Below are positions 36,201 through 44,996 of a stretch of 64,000 nucleotides of DNA, piece by piece. Numbering within the stretch: the first letter of the stretch is position 1; every line of letters starts with the position of its first letter. The notes beneath the pieces are model-generated. The model was given only the letters and a program-made list of their open reading frames with translations, was not told the origin of the DNA and searched no databases. The position numbers and the translations under genes were made by a program. Source of the stretch: Brachyspira sp949287565 (lineage in GTDB: Bacteria > Spirochaetota > Brachyspiria > Brachyspirales > Brachyspiraceae). The DNA is taken from the NCBI RefSeq assembly GCF_036997615.1, contig NZ_JAWLQA010000006.1; one strand, 5' to 3'.

Positions 36201-36484
36201 ATTAGAACTCCTTATATAAATTATAATTTTTATAAAAAACATTTTTAAAAATGTTTCTATCATTGAAAAAATTCATTCTCAAAAGTTTGAGAAAATATAG
36301 AAGAATAAAATTATGATTATAGTTTTTTATATATGATTGTTTTTGTATTAAAAATGATAAATAAATTTTTAAAATATCATGCAATACAAATATTAACTTA
36401 AAAATGTATAAAGAAGAATATATTTTTTTAGAATTATTATAATTTTTATCGGATATTAAATTTTTTAAAAGATTTAAATTATTT
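36201..36484. other. AT-rich 5' region of the lipoprotein gene
   Basis: No gene or clear hairpin. It presumably contains the lipoprotein promoter (minus strand) but none is convincing by eye. Confidence 0.35.
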
Positions 36485-36533
36485 GTCGAGTGTCGAGTGT
36501 CGAGTGTCGAGTGTCGAGTGTCGAGTGTCGAGT
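36485..36533. repeat. Tandem repeat, seven exact copies of GTCGAGT
   Basis: 49 bases made of seven perfect 7-bp units, followed by GTATTAT. GC-richer than its surroundings and placed between the divergent lipoprotein and smc genes. A typical slippage-prone locus. Confidence 0.98.
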
Positions 36534-36932
36534 GTATTATTTAATAAAGTAAATATTCTTTTCATAAAAATATTATAAAATATTAAATTATAATGTCAAT
36601 ATTTAAAATAAAAAGTTTAACTAATAATCAATATATAATTGCATATCATTTTATATGATACAAATTATCCTTGTATTAGCTATATATTTTTGAATTTCCT
36701 ATAAAATGATAGTTTTTTCATCTCGTAAAAAACACATTAAAATTAATATTTTATCATAACAAAATTACCATAGTCTTCATATTTACTATGCATTATACCG
36801 AAAATAAGCAGGACTAATAATATATAAAAACAAATAAATTTATAGTGTTTTTATATATTGTCTATTTAATAATTGATTATTTTTTAATAGAATTGTATAA
36901 TTAATAAATATATACTTAATACAGGAAAAGAG
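36534..36932. other. Gene-free region upstream of smc
   Basis: About 400 AT-rich bases with no credible ORF. A run of weak palindromes (for example around 36650-36715) is present; no firm promoter call. Confidence 0.35.
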
Positions 36933-39791
36933 ATGTACATAAAGAATCTTAATTTGCACGGATTCAAATCATTTGCCATAGAAACAAATATAGAGTTCAA
37001 TGAAGGCGTTACTGTAGTACTTGGACCTAACGGAATAGGGAAAAGTAATATAGTAGAGGCTTTTCTATGGGTTATGGGTGAGCAGTCCGCAAGCAGATTG
37101 AGAATTGACAGTGCTAAAGGGCTTGAAAGTGTTATATTCCATGGTACAGATACTAGAAAACCATCATCTCTTGCTCATGTAGCTCTTACTTTAGATAATA
37201 AATCCAGATGGATAAAAAAATACGATCTTGATGAAGTTATAGTTACTCGTAAATACTATAGAAAAGGATTATCAGAATACTATATCAATGATGAGCAGGT
37301 ACGTTTAAAAGATATAGTTGATATGTTTTTGGATACAGGACTTGGAAAAAATGCCTATTCGGTTATAAAGCAGGGTACTGTTTCAGAGATAGCTAAGCAG
37401 AAGCCTGAAGAGAGAAGAAGCATTATTGAAAATGCCGCAGGAATAAGTAAATATCTTGAAAGAAGAAGAGAAGCTGCTAAAAAGCTAGAAGAGTCCGAAA
37501 GAAATCTTGATAATGTTAAAATAGAAATAAAAAATGCTGAAAAACATTATAAATCTTTAAAAGAACAGGCTGCAAGGACAGAAAGATATTATAATCTTAA
37601 AGATGAACAGAAAAAAATAAATATAAGTTTAAATGTTAATCAGGTAAAAAAATTAAAAATAACTTTAGAAGATCAAAATAAAAGCCTTGAAGAACATACA
37701 AATAAAAAGTCAGAGTTAGAAAAAGAACTGCAGGATTTAGACAAACAGAAACAGCAGGAGCTTTTAAAATTTGAAGAAACAAGAACATTATCAATAGAGC
37801 TTGATAAACAGGTTTCGCTTATAATGACAGAGCTTACCCATATAGAGAAGATGTCTAATCAATTAAAGAATCAGCTTGATAATGCAGGCAAAGAAAAAGA
37901 TGAAACTATCAGCAGAAAGAATTCGCTTCTAAAAAGAATAGAAGAAGATAAATCTCAAATAGCAGAACTTGAAGAGGCCGTAAAAACTATAGCTGAAAAT
38001 ATAGAAAAATCTCTTAAAGAACAAGAAGCAGAAGAAACTAATATTGCAAATGAACAAAATAAAATAGCAAGCCTCAATGATCAAATATCTACTTTAACAA
38101 ATGAAAATCAAAGTGCCACATTAAAAATTGCTGATGCCAGAGAAAGACAATTAGAAGTTATAAATAAAATAATTACAGAAATAGATGAAAAGAAAAAAGA
38201 TGTAATGGGCAACAGCTTTTATCAGAATATAGGAAAGCATGAAACTGACATTGATATAGGATTTAATAATCTTCTAAATGCTATAAATATAAAGATGAAC
38301 ACTATAAAAGAATTTGAAGAAGACGGCGTACTATCAAATTTAAATGAGCTTAGCTATAATTCTTTATGCAGTTTTATTCGTAATTTAGGTGAGAGTTTAG
38401 ACACAGAAAAAAAAGATGCATTATTTTTGCAGGGTATATTTAAAGAGTATACAAAAATCAAAGATCCTTTTGTTGATTTACTTTTCGACAAGGAAGGTAC
38501 TTATATGCAAAAAGAAGCCATAGACAAAGAAATCGCTGATTTAGAAAGTTTTATAAAAAATAATATAGAAAAAATCGAAGAAATAAATAATGAAATAAAA
38601 ATAGCTACTGATAATATCAACAGAGGAAATTCTAATCTCACTACCCTAACAATAGAAAGAGCAAAATACGAAACTAATAAAAAAGCATCTGAAGACAGAA
38701 AAGAAATGATATTAAAAAGTATGAAGATGATAGAAGATGAATTTGGCTCTCTCAATGAGAAAATAAACAGATTAGAAGAAGAGTATAAAAAACTTAATGA
38801 AGAATATAAAGAAAACTCTATTAACTATAAAGAATTAGAGAAGAAAAAATCCAAAACTGAAAGCGAATCAAGACATAAAGCAAATGAAATAAAAAAGGCT
38901 GAATCTGCATTATCCAATTTTGAAACTAGTTTAGCAAAAAGAGTTAAAAAACTTAATGAGATAAATGAAAATATAACAAGAGTTGGAGAGAGAATAAATC
39001 AAAGCAACGATAAAATAAAAGATATTTATAGTCATTTCTATGAAAATTATGCTCTTAACTTAAAAGATTTTGAAGAAAATACTCAGAACCTAATAGACGA
39101 AGAATCTTATAAAAATAAACTCAATACTATTAATGAAAGAATAAAGAATCTCGGACATATAAACGAGATGGCACTTGATGAATATCAGGAAGCTAAAAAT
39201 AGATTTGAATTCCTTACTAAACAAAAAGAAGATTTAGAAAAATCAAAAGAAGAGATATTAAAAATAATAGCCGATGCCAATAAAAAAGCCGGTGAAGATT
39301 TCTTAAAAACATTCAATGAAATAAATAAAAAATTCTCAGAAACATTTAAAATATTATTCGGCGGAGGAAATGCCGGACTTAAAATACAAAATGAAGAAGA
39401 TTTATTAAACAGCCCTATAGATATATTTGCTCAGCCTCCGGGAAAGAGAATGGAGAACATTGTATCATATTCAGGCGGCGAGCTTACTATGACAGGGCTT
39501 GCTTTAGTATTTGCGATATTCCTATATCGTCCTAGTCCTTTCTGTATACTTGATGAGGTAGATGCTGCACTTGACGGAGCGAACATAATAAGATACAAAA
39601 ATATGGTTAAAAATCTATCAGATAAAACTCAGTTCTTAATCATTACGCATGATGAAGTATCTGCAACTATAGCTGATGCTTATTATGGAATAACTGCTGA
39701 AGAGAAAGGCGTTTCAAAAATATTCACTGTTAAAGTAGATAAAGAAGGAAAAGTTAATGGCAGTGAAGAAAAACTAGTTAATCAGGAATAA
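36933..39791 (+). CDS. smc: SMC-family chromosome protein, short and without a clear hinge
   Basis: 952 residues. Walker A GPNGIGKSN (31-39), the QGTVSEIAKQKPEERR-type motif, long coiled coils (about 165-415 and 530-770), C-terminal signature YSGGELTMTGLAL and Walker B FCILDEVDAALDGAN give an SMC head. Typical bacterial SMC is about 1180 residues with a glycine-rich hinge. Here the middle (about 420-525) lacks the hinge motifs and instead has a helical segment. It organises or segregates the chromosome with ScpA/B, neither of which is in the window. RBS AGGAAAAGAG. A repeat A arm begins directly after the stop codon. Confidence 0.9.
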   Translation: MYIKNLNLHGFKSFAIETNIEFNEGVTVVLGPNGIGKSNIVEAFLWVMGEQSASRLRIDSAKGLESVIFHGTDTRKPSSLAHVALTLDNKSRWIKKYDLDEVIVTRKYYRKGLSEYYINDEQVRLKDIVDMFLDTGLGKNAYSVIKQGTVSEIAKQKPEERRSIIENAAGISKYLERRREAAKKLEESERNLDNVKIEIKNAEKHYKSLKEQAARTERYYNLKDEQKKINISLNVNQVKKLKITLEDQNKSLEEHTNKKSELEKELQDLDKQKQQELLKFEETRTLSIELDKQVSLIMTELTHIEKMSNQLKNQLDNAGKEKDETISRKNSLLKRIEEDKSQIAELEEAVKTIAENIEKSLKEQEAEETNIANEQNKIASLNDQISTLTNENQSATLKIADARERQLEVINKIITEIDEKKKDVMGNSFYQNIGKHETDIDIGFNNLLNAINIKMNTIKEFEEDGVLSNLNELSYNSLCSFIRNLGESLDTEKKDALFLQGIFKEYTKIKDPFVDLLFDKEGTYMQKEAIDKEIADLESFIKNNIEKIEEINNEIKIATDNINRGNSNLTTLTIERAKYETNKKASEDRKEMILKSMKMIEDEFGSLNEKINRLEEEYKKLNEEYKENSINYKELEKKKSKTESESRHKANEIKKAESALSNFETSLAKRVKKLNEINENITRVGERINQSNDKIKDIYSHFYENYALNLKDFEENTQNLIDEESYKNKLNTINERIKNLGHINEMALDEYQEAKNRFEFLTKQKEDLEKSKEEILKIIADANKKAGEDFLKTFNEINKKFSETFKILFGGGNAGLKIQNEEDLLNSPIDIFAQPPGKRMENIVSYSGGELTMTGLALVFAIFLYRPSPFCILDEVDAALDGANIIRYKNMVKNLSDKTQFLIITHDEVSATIADAYYGITAEEKGVSKIFTVKVDKEGKVNGSEEKLVNQE

Positions 39792-40216
39792 CTCACCGCA
39801 CGTTAAATCAAATTTAAAACATAAGTTTGTCTAAAATACAAATATTTATTATATTAAAGAATTGGCTATACGTGCGTTGAAAAGATTTTAAATCTAATAA
39901 ACGCTTGGGTGGGGGTTTTAATTTCTAATTCAAGTTTTAAAAATAAATAAAGTTTATATTTTTTATAAAAGTATAGAATCTAAAAGGGTGGGCAAGTGTA
40001 ATTAAAGTTTTAAAATTTATTTTCATCCCCCACCCTCTAGGCTCTTTAATTTATTTCTTAATTTTAATTTTTTATTTTTTTATAATCTAACTATAATTTT
40101 TTAGCTACCCACCCAAGTTGTAATGCATTCACCGCACGCAGAATGTTATTATATTATTAAATATATTTATTAATTACAATTATCATTATATATAAAACTT
40201 TACTTACCGTGCGTTA
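39792..40216. repeat. Modular GC-block repeat, full unit
   Basis: A pair ACCGCACGTTAA / TACGTGCGTT (39795-39880), B CGCTTGGGTGGGGG (39902), C AAAGGGTGGGC (39983), C' CCCCCACCCTCTAGG (about 40026), B' CTACCCACCCAAG (about 40105), A pair ACCGCACGC / TTACCGTGCGTTA (40131-40216). The first A arm starts right after the smc stop. This copy shows the complete A-B-C-C'-B'-A order. Confidence 0.8.
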
Positions 40217-40278
40217 TGGAAATTTGAAAAATTAAAAAATTTTGATTTTATAAATAAATATAATATAATTAAAATATT

Positions 40279-40515
40279 ATGGAGAGCTTAATAAATTATA
40301 TAAAAAAATTTCCCTATCTATTTGGAATATTAATAGGACTTCTATTTCTTCTGGCTGCAATTTTCAAATGGAATTGGTTTTTAAACAAAAACAGCTCAAA
40401 TTTTATGATAAGCATATATGAAATGTTTGGTGAGATTGGAGTTAGAATACTCACGGGTATTTTAGGAACTGTAATAATAATAAGCTCTTTAATTATTTGG
40501 ATAATAAGAAAATGA
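40279..40515 (+). CDS. Small Imm17-like membrane protein
   Basis: 78 residues with two transmembrane helices (about 12-28 and 57-76) and the loop WNWFLNKNSS between. The layout YPYLFGxLxGLLFL...F.W.W, then FGExGxRxLxGxLG, resembles the Imm17 family of predicted immunity proteins. No toxin gene is beside it. Its TGA overlaps the ATG of the glycosylase-like gene (ATGA), so the two are translationally coupled. Family call is from memory of the pattern and tentative. Confidence 0.65.
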   Translation: MESLINYIKKFPYLFGILIGLLFLLAAIFKWNWFLNKNSSNFMISIYEMFGEIGVRILTGILGTVIIISSLIIWIIRK

Positions 40516-41219
40516 ATATTGAAAAACATTTATTTGATGATATAAATTTCTTTCCTAATGAAATGCAAACTTTAATATTAGGCACTTTCCCTGTTCCATT
40601 ATATTCTAATGTAGAAAAGTTTGAAAAATTAAGTAAAGAAGAACAAAATAATGCTTGGTATTATTCAAGTAAAAGAAGCGAGTTCTGGAAAATAATAGCT
40701 GACTGCTTTGATATAGATTATAAAAATGATTTTCTTTTTAATAAGATCAAGAAGAAAAAAGTTTTTGAAGAAAATAAAATAGGCATATCAGATGTATTTT
40801 CAAAATGCAAAAGAAAAAATGAAAATAGTGCAAGAGATACAGATTTAATAATATTGGAGCATAATAATATAATTAAGAGACTTATTACAGATGAAAATAA
40901 TTATAAAGATTTAAAACTTATTATATTCACAAGCCGCTTCACAGAAAATCACTTCTTTAAAATAATTGATGATATAGAATATAGTATAGAAGAAAGCAAA
41001 GAAGTTTATAAATACTATAATAATGGAATCAATGAAAAAGGAATAAGTATTGATGTAATAAATGCTTTAAAGGAAAGATATTTATATATTAATTCTTCAA
41101 GAAAGATCAAATTATCCACAATAACTTTAAAAATAAGCCCGGTAAAAGGTGTAAGTTTATATTCCACTAAAAAAGAGCTTTATAAATATTATTTAAATAA
41201 TAGTAAAAATAAATCATAA
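40512..41219 (+). CDS. Uracil-DNA-glycosylase-superfamily-like protein
   Basis: 235 residues from the ATG at 40512, which overlaps the preceding stop; a TTG at 40497 is less likely. LILGTFPVP near residue 28, YYSSKRSEFWKII and NKIGISDVFSKCKRK follow the order of motifs in the UDG-like fold (substrate-pocket GxxP, aromatic-FW helix). The C-terminal part has no known signature. It may remove damaged or modified bases, or be a non-enzymatic relative. No partner in repair is adjacent except the membrane protein upstream. Confidence 0.6.
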   Translation: MNIEKHLFDDINFFPNEMQTLILGTFPVPLYSNVEKFEKLSKEEQNNAWYYSSKRSEFWKIIADCFDIDYKNDFLFNKIKKKKVFEENKIGISDVFSKCKRKNENSARDTDLIILEHNNIIKRLITDENNYKDLKLIIFTSRFTENHFFKIIDDIEYSIEESKEVYKYYNNGINEKGISIDVINALKERYLYINSSRKIKLSTITLKISPVKGVSLYSTKKELYKYYLNNSKNKS

Positions 41220-41295
41220 ACTAATTAAAAATTAATATATCTTATTCCGAAATTTGGTAATAGCAAAAATTCTATACTTTAAGGAAGAATTAAAA

Positions 41296-42402
41296 ATGCG
41301 TTATTTAAGTTTTATTTTAATATTTTTAAATACTTTTTTTGTATTATTTGCTCAAACACCTAATACAGGAAGATTGGATCAGTTATTAGATTATGCCAAT
41401 GCCGGAGATACTAATGGTATAAAAAGATTAATCTCTCAAGGTTCTATTTCAAGTTTCATAGACTTTGGTGACAATCAAGGACATAATGCCTTAATCACAG
41501 CGGCTTCAAAAGGATATAAGGATATTGTACTTCTTCTTTTATCCCAAAATGCGAATGTTAATCTCACTTGCATACATGGTAAAACAGCTTTAACTTATGC
41601 TGCTGATGCAGGATATGTCGATATAGTTTCTTATTTGCTTGCTAAAAACGCTAACCCTAATATAAAAATAAATAGCGGTACAACAGCACTATTACAGGCA
41701 GCAGGAAAAGGATATTACAGCATAGTAGAAATGATAGTTAATGCAAATGCTGATTTAAGAATGATGGGCACTTATAGAAGCGGAAATGATGACGGAATCA
41801 ATTATAATATGACTCCTTTAATGGTAGCTTCTTATAATAATCATGATTTAATAGTAAGATTATTATTAGATAAAGGAAGTGATATTAATTATATAAATGA
41901 ATATGGTGCTAATGCCCTATTTTATGCTATAGCTAGAGGAAATAATGATATTGCAAGACTTCTATTAGAAAGAGGAGCTGATGCCAATATAGTTGCTTCT
42001 TATGGACCTTATGGAAATATTACACCTCTTGCCTTAGCTTCTACATTAGGTTTAACTGATGTTATATCTTCATTACTCATAGGAAAATCTGATATAAACT
42101 TCAAGATGAGAGATGGAAGAACAGCTTTAATATGGGCTGCAATTGCTGGTAAAAGTGAGGCTGTAAATTCTTTGATAATGAATAAGGCCAATTTAAATAT
42201 TGCTGATAATGACGGAAGAACTGCTTTAATGTTTGCAGCTGAAAATGGAGATTATGTGTCAGTAGAATATTTAATTAATGCAGGTGCTTATTTAAATACT
42301 TTAGATAAATTTAAAAAGACTGCTTTAATGTATGCTATGGAAAATGGCAACACAGAAGTTGTGGATTTACTTACTAGAGCAAGCCTAACTTATAATAAAT
42401 AA
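41296..42402 (+). CDS. Exported ankyrin-repeat protein
   Basis: 368 residues from the ATG at 41296 (AAGGA upstream); a TTG start at 41254 was rejected. The N-terminal signal peptide, with probable cleavage after LFAQ (residue 20), is followed by about nine to ten ankyrin repeats with typical TALxxAA and DIVxLLLxxxANxN cores, running to the C-terminus. It would lie in the periplasm or be secreted and bind proteins. Repeats are more regular in the second half. Isolated transcription unit with a terminator downstream. Confidence 0.88.
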   Translation: MRYLSFILIFLNTFFVLFAQTPNTGRLDQLLDYANAGDTNGIKRLISQGSISSFIDFGDNQGHNALITAASKGYKDIVLLLLSQNANVNLTCIHGKTALTYAADAGYVDIVSYLLAKNANPNIKINSGTTALLQAAGKGYYSIVEMIVNANADLRMMGTYRSGNDDGINYNMTPLMVASYNNHDLIVRLLLDKGSDINYINEYGANALFYAIARGNNDIARLLLERGADANIVASYGPYGNITPLALASTLGLTDVISSLLIGKSDINFKMRDGRTALIWAAIAGKSEAVNSLIMNKANLNIADNDGRTALMFAAENGDYVSVEYLINAGAYLNTLDKFKKTALMYAMENGNTEVVDLLTRASLTYNK

Positions 42403-42423
42403 TGCATTAATGAAAATAGAATA

Positions 42424-42460
42424 TAAAAATAGGGGCTGCTAAAAACAGTCCCTATTTTTT
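42424..42460. terminator. Bidirectional terminator between ankyrin gene and rex
   Basis: 13-bp stem AAAATAGGGGCTG / CAGTCCCTATTTT with one wobble, 7-nt loop, T-run on both strands. Ends the converging ankyrin and rex genes. Confidence 0.88.
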
Positions 42461-42473
42461 ATTTTTATAACTA

Positions 42474-43142
42474 TTATAAATTATTTTTGTCTGATTTCTC
42501 TTTATGTTTTTTACTGCCAGAAGAAGTATCTTTCACATCGTTTATAAAATAGAATAAAGATTCAATTTCATCGGCTATATTAACATCATTGATTATACAA
42601 TCAGGTCTTTCTAAAAGTTTTATAGGAGCAAAATTTAATACCCCTTTTATTCCTGCATTACATATAACATCAAACATTCTCTGAGCTTCTAAATCAGGTA
42701 CAGTTAATATTGCCACTTCTATTTTATTATTGATTATAAAATCTTTTACTTCTTCTATAGGCAAAATTGGTGTAGATGCATTTCTATCAATTTTTTCAGG
42801 ATTATGATCAAATGCTGCAACTATCCTTATAGATTCGCTTTCAAATCCTCTGTAATTAACCAATGCTTTTCCAATTTTACCATATCCTACCAATATAATA
42901 TTATGTGATATTTGTTTACCTAATATACTGTCGATTTGCTCTAATAAATCATCTATATTATATCCGCCTTTCTTGTTTCCAGATATGTTAAATAATGAAA
43001 AATCTTTTCTTACTTGAACTGAAGTGATACCTATTGCATCTCCCAAATTATTAGAATATGCTTTTATAAATCCGAAACTCTTCATGCGTCTTAAAGCATT
43101 CTTATATTTTAATAAACGCATAATTTGTGTTCTGCTAATCAT
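42474..43142 (-). CDS. rex: Redox-sensing transcriptional repressor Rex
   Basis: 222 residues. The N-terminal winged helix (TQIMRLLKYKNALRRMKSFG, then LGDAIGITSVQVRKDFSLF) and the Rossmann domain with VGYGKIGKAL match Rex, which senses NADH/NAD+ and represses fermentation genes. LNFAPIKL is the usual C-terminal motif. The last 15 residues are a charged tail. A perfect 11-bp palindrome upstream may be its own operator. Butyrate-type genes such as the Etf cluster here are typical Rex targets in anaerobes, but no Rex box was seen before them. Confidence 0.92.
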   Translation of the reverse strand: MISRTQIMRLLKYKNALRRMKSFGFIKAYSNNLGDAIGITSVQVRKDFSLFNISGNKKGGYNIDDLLEQIDSILGKQISHNIILVGYGKIGKALVNYRGFESESIRIVAAFDHNPEKIDRNASTPILPIEEVKDFIINNKIEVAILTVPDLEAQRMFDVICNAGIKGVLNFAPIKLLERPDCIINDVNIADEIESLFYFINDVKDTSSGSKKHKEKSDKNNL

Positions 43143-43181
43143 AATATATCCTTAAATTTTTTCTTCTAGTTTACTATATAG

Positions 43182-43206
43182 TAATATGTTATATTATAAC
43201 ATATTA
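43182..43206 (-). promoter_or_regulatory. Perfect palindrome upstream of rex, candidate operator
   Basis: TAATATGTTAT, 3-nt spacer, ATAACATATTA, 40 nt before the rex start. It contains TGTTA-N5-TAACA, one base shorter in spacing than the known Rex box TGTTAA-N4-TTAACA. It could be autoregulatory. Confidence 0.5.
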
Positions 43207-43424
43207 AAGTTATCTGTCAATAAAAATATTATTATAAAATGGCTACTTTATGAGAACTTATATATAAATAAAAGAACATTAAACAATAAGTTGTTTTATA
43301 ATTTTTTATTATTAAAGATATATAATTCTATTTTATTATAAAATTATATATATATGTAATAGTAGATATAAAAAAAGAATCATTATATAATATTAATAAA
43401 TTAATTATAATACTTGAGGATAAT
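43207..43424. other. AT-rich gap, nothing recognised
   Basis: No ORF, hairpin or strong promoter seen. It separates rex from a glycosyltransferase remnant. Confidence 0.35.
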
Positions 43425-43499
43425 ATGAGGATTGATATTTGTCTTTCAGCTGATAATAATTATACTAAATATATGGGTATGGCAATGGTATTGGTATAA
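43425..43499 (+). pseudogene. Remnant of a family 8 glycosyltransferase N-terminus
   Basis: Behind a GAGGA site, 24 codons read MRIDICLSADNNYTKYMGMA and then stop. The string CLSADNNYTKYMGMA matches the invariable start of GT8 (LPS galactosyltransferase/glycogenin) proteins, which have F-S-A-D-D/N-N-Y. Nothing coherent continues after the stop up to 43719. It looks like the leading edge of a deleted or decayed gene; a functional micropeptide is unlikely. Confidence 0.5.
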
Positions 43500-43719
43500 A
43501 AAATAGTTTTTAGATAATAAGGAAATTAAAATAGTTCTAAAGATATAGGTGATTTAATGTATAAACTATCAATAAATCAAAATTTTATTAATAAATTAGC
43601 ATAAGTTTATACCTATAAAAAATTAAAAGATAAATTTATAAGTAAGTTTTTTCTATAAAGTTGTAGAAAAAAAGATATTATATTATATAATTTGAGAAAT
43701 AAATAATTAGGTTAATATC

Positions 43720-44451
43720 ATGATAGATTATAAATTAATAGCACAAACAATAAAAGAATCAAAATATGCTGTAGCTTTTACAGGAGCAGGCATAAGCGTA
43801 GAAAGCGGAGTACCTCCTTTCAGAGGGGAAAATGGGCTTTGGGAAAAACATGGAAGTCAGTTTGCTGAAATTTCATATTTTGTAAAGCATCAAAAAGAAT
43901 CTTGGAAATCTTTAAAAAAAGTTTTTTACGATCCTATTACTGATGTTAAGCCGAATAAAGCTCATATAGTATTAGCAAATTTAGAAAAGATGGGTATTAT
44001 GAGAAGTGTAATTACTCAAAACATTGATAATCTTCATCAGGAAGCCGGAAGTAAAATAGTATATGAACTTCATGGCACAGCACAATATGCAGTATGCATG
44101 AAATGCAAAACTAGATATAAAATCAATAAAGAAATACTAGCTATGGATCCTCCTTCTTGCGAGAAATGCGGTGCCACTTTAAAACCTGATTTTGTATTTT
44201 TTGGTGAACAGCTCCCTGCAATAGATTTTAATTCCTCTATAGAAGATGCACAAAAAAGTGACTTATTTATTATAGTGGGTACAGGAGGAGAAGTAATGCC
44301 TGCTGCACAGATACCTCATATTGCTAAAAAAGCAGGAGCCAGAATCATAGAAATAAATCCTCAGCCGTCAAATTTTACTAATTATATAGTAGATATTTAT
44401 ATTCAAGAAAAAGCAGGAAAAGCTTTCACAGAAATAGAAAAATATTTATAA
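43720..44451 (+). CDS. NAD-dependent protein deacylase (sirtuin)
   Basis: 243 residues. GAGISVESGVPPFRG, TQNIDNLHQEAG, catalytic His in ELHGT, Zn site CMKCK...CEKCG and GTGGEVMPAAQIP define a SIR2-type deacylase (CobB-like). It removes acyl groups from lysines using NAD+. The Ala-His Tyr-Arg signature of desuccinylases (YxxR) is not seen, so a deacetylase is more probable. Strong terminator downstream. Confidence 0.93.
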   Translation: MIDYKLIAQTIKESKYAVAFTGAGISVESGVPPFRGENGLWEKHGSQFAEISYFVKHQKESWKSLKKVFYDPITDVKPNKAHIVLANLEKMGIMRSVITQNIDNLHQEAGSKIVYELHGTAQYAVCMKCKTRYKINKEILAMDPPSCEKCGATLKPDFVFFGEQLPAIDFNSSIEDAQKSDLFIIVGTGGEVMPAAQIPHIAKKAGARIIEINPQPSNFTNYIVDIYIQEKAGKAFTEIEKYL

Positions 44452-44461
44452 TTAAAAATAT

Positions 44462-44499
44462 AAAAAGCCTTATAGTTCTATTACTATAAGGCTTTATTT
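44462..44499. terminator. Bidirectional terminator between sirtuin and hemerythrin genes
   Basis: Perfect 12-bp stem AAAGCCTTATAG / CTATAAGGCTTT, 8-nt loop, with A-run before and T-rich tail after. Confidence 0.9.
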
Positions 44500-44512
44500 A
44501 TAAAATAATAAA

Positions 44513-44986
44513 TTAATTCATTTCTTCTTCATACATCTTAGCCAATGTAGTTTTTACTTCAGATATAAATTTTTTGTCCTCAAGCACTATATGGTTTAAA
44601 AGCCAATCTTTTAAAAAGGTAATAAAATCTTTAATTACTAAATCATCACCTTTTTCATATCTATCAACTTCGTCAACTATTTTTAAAGAGAATGATCTAT
44701 GTTTGGAAATATGGTCTTTAGCAGCGGAATAATTTATAGCACTCATAATCTTTTCTTCATACGCGAAGTGATAAGTAGCATAATCTATAGTTCTTTTAAT
44801 AATTTCTTTAAATGATTTTTGTACTTCTTCATCTTCAATATCACCTTTTACACCCGTTTCATAAAGGTCGTTTATAATGTTTACTAATTCTTTATGCTGA
44901 TTATCTATTCTTTTATAACCAGTTTTGAATCTCTCTTCCCACTTAATCCAACCTTTTTTTACAGTAATTTCTACCATTTCTTCCAT
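44513..44986 (-). CDS. Bacteriohemerythrin
   Basis: 157 residues, four-helix bundle. Iron ligands are in place: His in DNQHKEL, HxxxE in YHFAYEEKIM, HxxxH in DHISKHRSF and HxxxxD in NHIVLEDKKF. It binds O2 at a di-iron site and may store, carry or scavenge oxygen, useful for an anaerobe living at the gut surface. Second of two tandem genes, 10 nt after its paralogue, RBS AAGGAG. It has an 11-residue N-terminal extension (MEEMVEITVKK) relative to the other copy. Confidence 0.93.
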   Translation of the reverse strand: MEEMVEITVKKGWIKWEERFKTGYKRIDNQHKELVNIINDLYETGVKGDIEDEEVQKSFKEIIKRTIDYATYHFAYEEKIMSAINYSAAKDHISKHRSFSLKIVDEVDRYEKGDDLVIKDFITFLKDWLLNHIVLEDKKFISEVKTTLAKMYEEEMN

Positions 44987-44996
44987 ATAAAGCTCC

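Noticed and set aside
36202..36384. 60-codon minus-strand frame upstream of the lipoprotein
   Set aside because: Low-complexity Phe/Tyr/Asn sequence overlapping the lipoprotein leader, without a ribosome site.
36485..36533. Possible CRISPR array
   Set aside because: Units are 7 bp and contiguous with no spacers, so it is a simple tandem repeat.
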